Below, in pieces: positions 59,264-64,000 of a DNA stretch of 64,000 bases. Position 1 is the stretch's first letter, and each line of letters opens with the position of its first letter. A program made the translations under genes and the position numbers. This DNA is from Erythrobacter mangrovi (GTDB lineage Bacteria > Pseudomonadota > Alphaproteobacteria > Sphingomonadales > Sphingomonadaceae), in contig NZ_CP053921.1 of NCBI RefSeq assembly GCF_013260645.1, positions 2,777,289-2,841,288 of the forward strand, in the 5' to 3' direction. The notes under the pieces were generated by a model, which had not been told where the DNA came from, did not search any database, and saw nothing but the letters and a program-made list of their open reading frames with translations.

Positions 59264-59422
59264 TTAGAAATCGACGGCGATGCCGTCCTTGACCCAATCG
59301 CCGTAACGGGTTGGGCTCAATTCCTCGTCGACCTTGGCCTCGGCAGGCTTGGGCGGCGGGTCGTTGGTCCAGTGGGCCGGCTTGGCGAAGCCCTCTGGCC
59401 GCTTGATTGCGCGCTTTTCCAT
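59264..59422 (-). CDS. DUF1674/SDHAF4-like succinate dehydrogenase assembly factor
   Basis: 52 residues: MEKRAIKRPEGFAKPAHWTN then DEELSPTRYGDWVKDGIAVDF, with the C-terminal PTRYGDW...DF signature of SDHAF4. The mitochondrial family binds flavinated SdhA and protects it before complex II assembly. The ATG at 59422 is chosen inside a much longer shadow frame. Convergent with the P450 gene and divergent from rsmB over 55 bp. Confidence 0.8.
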   Translation of the reverse strand: MEKRAIKRPEGFAKPAHWTNDPPPKPAEAKVDEELSPTRYGDWVKDGIAVDF

Positions 59423-59477
59423 CTCCGCAAGATGATGTCGCTGGCGGCATTGCGCAAGTGGGGGTAGGGGCGCGCGC

Positions 59478-60716
59478 ATGGCCCAGCCCACCGGTATCCA
59501 CGCGCGCCGCGCCGCGCTCCGCCTGCTCGACGCGGTATTGCGCCGGGGCGAGACCATGGACATTGCCTTCGCCGCCGCGACCAAGGACGTGCGCAAGTTC
59601 GAGGACAAGGCGCTCGTCCGGGCCATCGCGGGCGAAACGCTGCGCTGGCTGACCGACCTCGATGCGTTGATCGACAGCGCGACGAAGCAGAACCTGCCCG
59701 ACGATGCCAAGCCACGCATGGTGCTGCGGCTGATGCTGGCGCAGTGGCTGCGGCTGGACACCCCTCCGCATGCGGTTGTGGCCACCGGGTTGGACCTGCT
59801 TTCGGGCGGTCCGCGCAGGCTGGCGCACGGCGTGTTCTCCACGCTGACCAAGCGCGAGGCGCGGCTACCCGCTGTGCCGACGCTGCCTGCCGATGTCGCC
59901 GCCCGTTGGGGCGAGCGGGGGCCTGCTATCGCCGCCGGCCTTTCCACACCGCCCGCGCTCGATCTGACCCTGCGCGATCCGGCAGAGACTGCGCATTGGG
60001 CCAACCAGCTTTCGGCCGACAGCCTGATGCCCGGTCACCTGCGTCTGCCGCGCGGTGCCAATGTCGAAAAGCTGCCGGGCTTTGGCGAGGGTGCATGGTG
60101 GGTGCAGGACCTCGCCGCCTCGCTACCCGCGCATCTTCTGGGGCCAGGCGAGGGCCGCCACGCGCTCGACCTGTGTGCCGCGCCGGGCGGCAAGACGCTG
60201 CAACTCGCCGCGCAGGGCTGGAATGTCACGGCGCTCGACATCTCCAAGCGACGGCTCGAGCTCCTGCGTGAGAACCTCAAGCGCACCGGGCTGAAAGCCG
60301 GGATCGTCCGTGCCGACGCGCTAGACTGGGAGCCGAAGCACCGCTTCGATGCGATCCTGCTCGATGCGCCCTGCACCGCGACCGGTACCGCACGCCGCCA
60401 CCCTGACGTGCTGCACCGCATTGGTGCGCGACAGATTGAGGAGATGGCCGAACTGCAGGCCGCGCTCCTCGAACGGGCGCAGGGCTGGCTCAAACCCGGC
60501 GGGGTGCTGGTCTATGCCACCTGCTCGATCGAGCGCGAGGAGGGTGAAGACCAGGTGAAGGCGGTTGCACTGGAACCCACGCCGATTGCAGCCAGTGAGC
60601 TGCCGCAAGGCCTTGCCCCAACAGATGAGGGCTCGCTGCGCACCGACCCCGGCATGCTCGCCGATGCAGGTGGTCTCGATGGCTTCTTCGTCGCTCGGTG
60701 GCGATTGCCCGGTTGA
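59478..60716 (+). CDS. rsmB: 16S rRNA m5C methyltransferase, RsmB/NOL1-NOP2-sun family
   Basis: 412 residues. An N-terminal NusB-like RNA-binding domain (about 1-130) and a Rossmann methyltransferase: LDLCAAPGGKTLQLA, DAPCTATGTARRHPDVLHR with one catalytic Cys, YATCSIEREEGEDQ with the other. Methylates C967 of 16S rRNA in the E. coli numbering. Ends 1 bp before the convergent membrane gene. Symbol assigned by domain content. Confidence 0.92.
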   Translation: MAQPTGIHARRAALRLLDAVLRRGETMDIAFAAATKDVRKFEDKALVRAIAGETLRWLTDLDALIDSATKQNLPDDAKPRMVLRLMLAQWLRLDTPPHAVVATGLDLLSGGPRRLAHGVFSTLTKREARLPAVPTLPADVAARWGERGPAIAAGLSTPPALDLTLRDPAETAHWANQLSADSLMPGHLRLPRGANVEKLPGFGEGAWWVQDLAASLPAHLLGPGEGRHALDLCAAPGGKTLQLAAQGWNVTALDISKRRLELLRENLKRTGLKAGIVRADALDWEPKHRFDAILLDAPCTATGTARRHPDVLHRIGARQIEEMAELQAALLERAQGWLKPGGVLVYATCSIEREEGEDQVKAVALEPTPIAASELPQGLAPTDEGSLRTDPGMLADAGGLDGFFVARWRLPG

Positions 60717-61538
60717 TCAAGCTGGGCTCACAGCCACTTTCTCCTTCGGACGCGATCCTGCGGTCCATCCCAGATAGGTCACGACAACCCCGGCAAACGC
60801 GCCGGCCGCCATGGTGAGATTGCCGGGGATCTGCCCATAGGCGTCAAACATCGGGCCCAGGAATGCCATGTCCGGTGCGAACCACATGACCACTGCCTGC
60901 AACAGCACGAAACCGATCGCGACCAGCCACGGGGTGCCGTGCTTGCGATCGCGAAAGTAAAGGGCAAGGGCAAAGCAGGCGACCAGCACATCGCTGACCA
61001 CGATGGTATCGAGGACCGCCCTTGGCCCTTCGCTGCCGATCACGTTCAGCCACGGCAGGAACTGGTCGATGACCCGGCTGAACGGGGATTCGAACAGGAT
61101 CAGGGGCGTGGCCAGCATGTATCCGGCATGCAGCCGGACATTCCGGCGGTTCTTCAGCGCGTTATAAAAAAGCACGAGATAGGCCGCCAGGGCGATCACC
61201 ATCCCGATGCCGAAGGCCGGGCCCAGAATCATGATGAAGTCGCTCTCGGCTGCGACATAGCGTGCCGACGAGAGATTGATGATCGCGACAAAGCCCAGCA
61301 TCAGCAAAGGGAAAAGGACGAAGCTCGCCTGGCCCAGCGTCTTGTGGAACGCGTTCTTGCGACGGTGGATGGCCACGCTCTGGACGATCAGGAATGCCAG
61401 CCATGTCATGGCGGTGATGGCATGGACGTGGAAGGCCAGCGGCATCGGGGCAGTCGGCACGAAGTAGCTCGCCCAAAATCCGGCCACCGTTACTGCGAGA
61501 ACGAAGCCGACGAAATAATGCGCATAGCGGTACGGCAT
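60717..61538 (-). CDS. Polytopic membrane protein of unknown function
   Basis: 273 residues, about seven membrane helices. His residues sit near helix ends (FHVHAITAMTWLAFLI, HRRKNAFHKTLGQ, LHAGYMLATP), a pattern that could bind heme or a metal, as in cytochrome b561-like or DUF2306-like proteins; the match is not firm. Ends MAAGAFAGVVVTYLGWTAGSR. No operon partner. Confidence 0.7.
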   Translation of the reverse strand: MPYRYAHYFVGFVLAVTVAGFWASYFVPTAPMPLAFHVHAITAMTWLAFLIVQSVAIHRRKNAFHKTLGQASFVLFPLLMLGFVAIINLSSARYVAAESDFIMILGPAFGIGMVIALAAYLVLFYNALKNRRNVRLHAGYMLATPLILFESPFSRVIDQFLPWLNVIGSEGPRAVLDTIVVSDVLVACFALALYFRDRKHGTPWLVAIGFVLLQAVVMWFAPDMAFLGPMFDAYGQIPGNLTMAAGAFAGVVVTYLGWTAGSRPKEKVAVSPA

Positions 61539-61613
61539 GAGTATCCCCCCTCATTCACCGCGACCACATTTCCTAGCGTCACCGCACTTACCACAGGGTG
61601 ACAAGCAAGGGAA

Positions 61614-62465
61614 TTAGGCGCTGGGCACGTCCTGCAAGTGGAAGGTGATCCGGGTGCAGTCGCGTCCCGCCTGGCGCACCTGCATTGAAATTGCCTCGTC
61701 GCCAGTGGCGTCGACTCGCTCGACCTCGAATGGGCTGCCCAGCTCCACATAGTGATCGAAGCGCATCTCCGCGCCGGTGACGCGGAACGGCTTCCCGCCG
61801 CGCAACAGGCTGGCGAACTGTCGCGCAACTTCCGCCAAATGTGCCGAATTCACATGATCGCCCGATCCGTCGAGCCAGGGGTGGCCAGGGGGCATGCCAT
61901 TGGCCGCGTCGATCAGCGCGGCGGCGCTGTCCCCGTCCAGCGGTGAAAGGAACGGCCGTTCGCCCGGCGCCAGGCCAAGCATCGCGGCGCTGGCATAGGC
62001 GAAGCTGTCCGACAGCGCCTTGGGAACCGCCTGCTTGTCCGGCTTGCGCCACGTCTCGAAATCGCGCGTGCGAAACACCACGCCGCGGCCATCGAGGCGG
62101 CAGATATCCCTGCCTGCTGCGTCGCGCAGGAAGACCGAAAAGCTCTCTTTCCCGTCTATCGTGCTGCGGTGATAGGTGCCGCCGGCCAGTCGCCCCACGC
62201 CCGAATCGCCGCATTGCCAGCGCGTCCAGGTCAGGGCCGACCACTTGTCCGGGTCCCACTTGCCCAGCGCCATGGCGCTTTCGACGCTGACCCAATAGCT
62301 CAGCGCCTGGATCGCGCCGGGATGGTGCGGATCGAGCGCCGACCACGGCCACAGCCTGTCGTCCTGCGAACAGGCAAAGTCGACGCTGCCGTCGGGATGG
62401 ACGACATGGTTGCTGGTGAAGGCCTTGCTCGCGGGTCCCGGCATGGTCGCGAGTTTTGCAGGCAA
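61614..62465 (-). CDS. Uncharacterised protein with conserved leader (283 aa)
   Basis: 283 residues from a TTG at 62465 with AGGAAAG 6 nt upstream; an ATG 21 nt later is the other choice but lacks an RBS. Globular, no signal or membrane segment: FACSQDDRLWPWSALDPHHPG, WTRWQCGDSGVGRLAGGTYH, CRLDGRGVVFRTRDFETWRK. A fold or function is not recognised. Notable is its 5' leader (62471-62605), a second copy of the architecture before the VOC gene. Confidence 0.72.
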   Translation of the reverse strand: MPAKLATMPGPASKAFTSNHVVHPDGSVDFACSQDDRLWPWSALDPHHPGAIQALSYWVSVESAMALGKWDPDKWSALTWTRWQCGDSGVGRLAGGTYHRSTIDGKESFSVFLRDAAGRDICRLDGRGVVFRTRDFETWRKPDKQAVPKALSDSFAYASAAMLGLAPGERPFLSPLDGDSAAALIDAANGMPPGHPWLDGSGDHVNSAHLAEVARQFASLLRGGKPFRVTGAEMRFDHYVELGSPFEVERVDATGDEAISMQVRQAGRDCTRITFHLQDVPSA

Positions 62466-62470
62466 TCGGC

Positions 62471-62605
62471 TTTCCTACAATCCCGCCAGCGTGGCAGCCC
62501 GTTGCCATGCCCGAAACACTTGCCCGCCCGAACCGCGAGAGGCCTCACAGGACCGCTCGCCGGTCGGGACGATTTCTTTTCCAGGACCGTGTTCCATGTG
62601 TTCCA
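62471..62605 (-). promoter_or_regulatory. Conserved 5' leader, copy B, upstream of the 283-aa gene
   Basis: Tandem octamer TGGAACAC-A-TGGAACAC on the minus strand (62589-62605, identical to copy A), then a 40-nt stem-loop block at 62471-62510 ending TGTAGGAAA, then 5 nt to the TTG start. In the stem, positions 6 and 17 are C-G in copy A and G-C here, and 8-15 is G-U there and A-U here, as expected if the RNA pairing is conserved. Confidence 0.6.
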
Positions 62606-62671
62606 TCCAGACGGACAGCACAGCGAAGTTCCAACTCCGGCCCTACACGGCCCGTTCGGGCCGGTCGCGCC

Positions 62672-63208
62672 TCAGGCTTCGGGCTTGAGGTACTTCTGAA
62701 AGCTCTTGCGCAGCTTCATCAGCTTGGGCGGGATCACCGCGAGGCAATAGGGATTGCGTTGGCCTTCGCCCTCCCAATATTCCTGGTGGTAGTCTTCGGC
62801 CGGATACCATTCGCCGCCTTCGATGGTGGTGACGGCGCTCTGGCCGGGGTGTTCTTCGTTCCAGCGCGCAATGGCGGCTTCGGCTGCCTCGCGCTGCCCC
62901 TCGAGCGGGAAGATCGCGCTGCGATACTGCGTGCCGACGTCGTTGCCCTGGCGGTTGAGCTGGGTCGGATCATGGGTGCCCATGAACACGTCGAGGATTT
63001 CGGCGAGGCTGATGGTGTCGGCATCGAAGGTCACGCGCACGCCTTCGGCATGGCCGGTGGAGCCGCTGCACACTTCCTTATAGGTCGGGTGCGGCTTGCT
63101 CCCGCCGATATAGCCACTCTCGACCTCGGTCACGCCGATCACGTCCTTCATCACCGCCTCGGTGCACCAAAAGCACCCCCCAGCGACGATCGCCTGTTCC
63201 ATTGCCAT
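62672..63208 (-). CDS. msrA: Peptide-methionine (S)-S-oxide reductase
   Basis: 178 residues from ATG 63208 (AGGAG upstream). GGCFWCTEA active-site Cys, [19 protein letters not shown] substrate pocket. Reduces S-methionine sulfoxide; complements msrB at 46.9 kb. The fragment CGGCCCG-TT-CGGGCCG (62648-62663) downstream is a weak terminator-like hairpin. Confidence 0.96.
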   Translation of the reverse strand: MAMEQAIVAGGCFWCTEAVMKDVIGVTEVESGYIGGSKPHPTYKEVCSGSTGHAEGVRVTFDADTISLAEILDVFMGTHDPTQLNRQGNDVGTQYRSAIFPLEGQREAAEAAIARWNEEHPGQSAVTTIEGGEWYPAEDYHQEYWEGEGQRNPYCLAVIPPKLMKLRKSFQKYLKPEA

Positions 63209-63305
63209 GCTTGTCTCCTTTGCCTGCCAAATAGGAAGCGGGCTCCACCTTGTCATCCGTTGGAGTCGCGGGCAGGACACGCCACCCATTCGATGGAGAG
63301 AATCA

Positions 63306-64000
63306 ATGCGTTACCTGGTCGCTTCCTGTTTCGCCGCCGCTCTGCTCGCGTCTACGGCTCCCGCCGCTGCACAGGAGAGTCATCCAAACCACGGCCTATC
63401 CGACCAAATTCCCAATGTAATTCTGGGACCTAGCGAGGACGGGATAGGCTCGGCACAGGCTGCCAAGCGGATGGAAAGCGTGCTCGCCGCGCCGCGCCGC
63501 GACAAGGATCGTGTGCGCGATGTTTGGCGGCATCCGGCCGAAACGCTGGCCTTCTTCCAGGTCGAGCCGGGCATGACTGTGGTCGACTACATTCCGGGCG
63601 GTGGCTGGTATACGCGCATCCTGGCACCGTATCTCGGTCCGAAGGGGCTCTACATCGGGCTGACCCCGGACCCGCGCGTCGCCGACAGCGACGATCGGAG
63701 CGATTACTACACCAGGCTCCCGGGGCGGTTCCGCGAAGGCGTGCCCGGCTGGTCGCTGGCCGGTGCGCCGGTCGCGATTTACGGATCGCAGGAGCTGCCG
63801 GCTGCGCTCAAGGGCCAGGTCGATCGCGTGCTGATCTTCCGCGAGATGCACAACATGCTGCGGACCGGCGTACTCTATGCCGAGCTTGTCCGAATGCGCG
63901 AGCTGTTGGCCGAGGATGGCCTGCTCGGCATCGTGCAGCATCGCGCCAAGGCCGATGCGCCGAGCGACTACACGCTTGGCGGCAACGGATATATGCGCGA
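63306..64000 (+). CDS. Secreted SAM-dependent methyltransferase-like protein (3' truncated by window edge)
   Basis: About 231 residues visible. The signal peptide ([21 protein letters not shown], cleaved near AAAQ) is followed by [42 protein letters not shown], the SAM-binding motif I with VDYIPGGG in place of VLDxGxGxG. This is the periplasmic methyltransferase-like family found in alphaproteobacteria; true methyl transfer outside the cytosol is doubtful since SAM is cytosolic. The reading frame is open at the window end. Confidence 0.8.
   Translation, partial: MRYLVASCFAAALLASTAPAAAQESHPNHGLSDQIPNVILGPSEDGIGSAQAAKRMESVLAAPRRDKDRVRDVWRHPAETLAFFQVEPGMTVVDYIPGGGWYTRILAPYLGPKGLYIGLTPDPRVADSDDRSDYYTRLPGRFREGVPGWSLAGAPVAIYGSQELPAALKGQVDRVLIFREMHNMLRTGVLYAELVRMRELLAEDGLLGIVQHRAKADAPSDYTLGGNGYMR

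Overview
The window is a 64 kb piece of a high-GC chromosome, almost certainly of an alphaproteobacterium of the order Sphingomonadales (Erythrobacteraceae-like). This is inferred from gene families and synteny: a CC_3452-type secreted protein, UPF0262, an SDHAF4/DUF1674 protein, a short zinc-free L36, hflK-hflC-degP, rpmH-rnpA-yidD-yidC-yihA, and a sphingomonad-style TonB-dependent receptor. No rRNA operon, prophage or CRISPR array was seen. Species cannot be named from the sequence alone.

Layout. 1-5 kb: end of an aldehyde dehydrogenase operon with a MaoC hydratase, then a tightly overlapping trio of DUF3604 lipoprotein, membrane-anchored peptidylprolyl isomerase and HupE/UreJ membrane protein. 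5-21 kb: ftsH, a DUF3667 protein, rpoZ, a phospholipase-D/cardiolipin synthase, dnaB, UPF0262, a GH25 lysozyme-like protein, cdd, an LD-carboxypeptidase, a compact arsenic locus (arsR-arsI with a 45-codon Cys-rich ORF in front), an M14 carboxypeptidase, galE, rpmJ, a HAD hydrolase, a divergent CC_3452/HxlR pair and a TonB-like protein. 21.8-26.6 kb: comM (yifB) is split by a 3241-bp transposon at 22429-25669 with perfect 26-bp terminal inverted repeats and an 8-bp target duplication. It has an IS1595-family transposase and an unusual cargo: a class-II (long variable arm) tRNA with an Ala-type UGC anticodon, about 280 nt of densely hairpinned non-coding DNA, a winged-helix-like protein, a DUF6471 protein and a two-TM protein. 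This is the most novel part of the window.

26.7-46.5 kb: a COG3904-type pseudogene with one in-frame stop, the rpmH-rnpA-yidD-yidC-yihA block, thioesterase/LysR, VOC protein, GST, cupin, dapE, a DAACS symporter, the dapB-ion channel-nth operon, a sirtuin, a TonB-dependent receptor, a MoeB/ThiF-like E1 enzyme, DUF983, dnaA and rpsT. 46.9-64 kb: msrB, a class A PBP, degP-hflC-hflK (partners of the FtsH encoded at 5-7 kb), Mrp, an orphan molybdopterin oxidoreductase subunit, ferrochelatase, a cytochrome P450, SDHAF4, RsmB, two uncharacterised genes, msrA, and the start of a secreted SAM-methyltransferase-like protein.

Other points of interest are a 5' leader architecture shared by two unlinked minus-strand genes (33.7-33.9 kb and 62.5-62.6 kb) with compensatory base changes in a stem, and the Cys-pair leader ORF inside the arsR operon.
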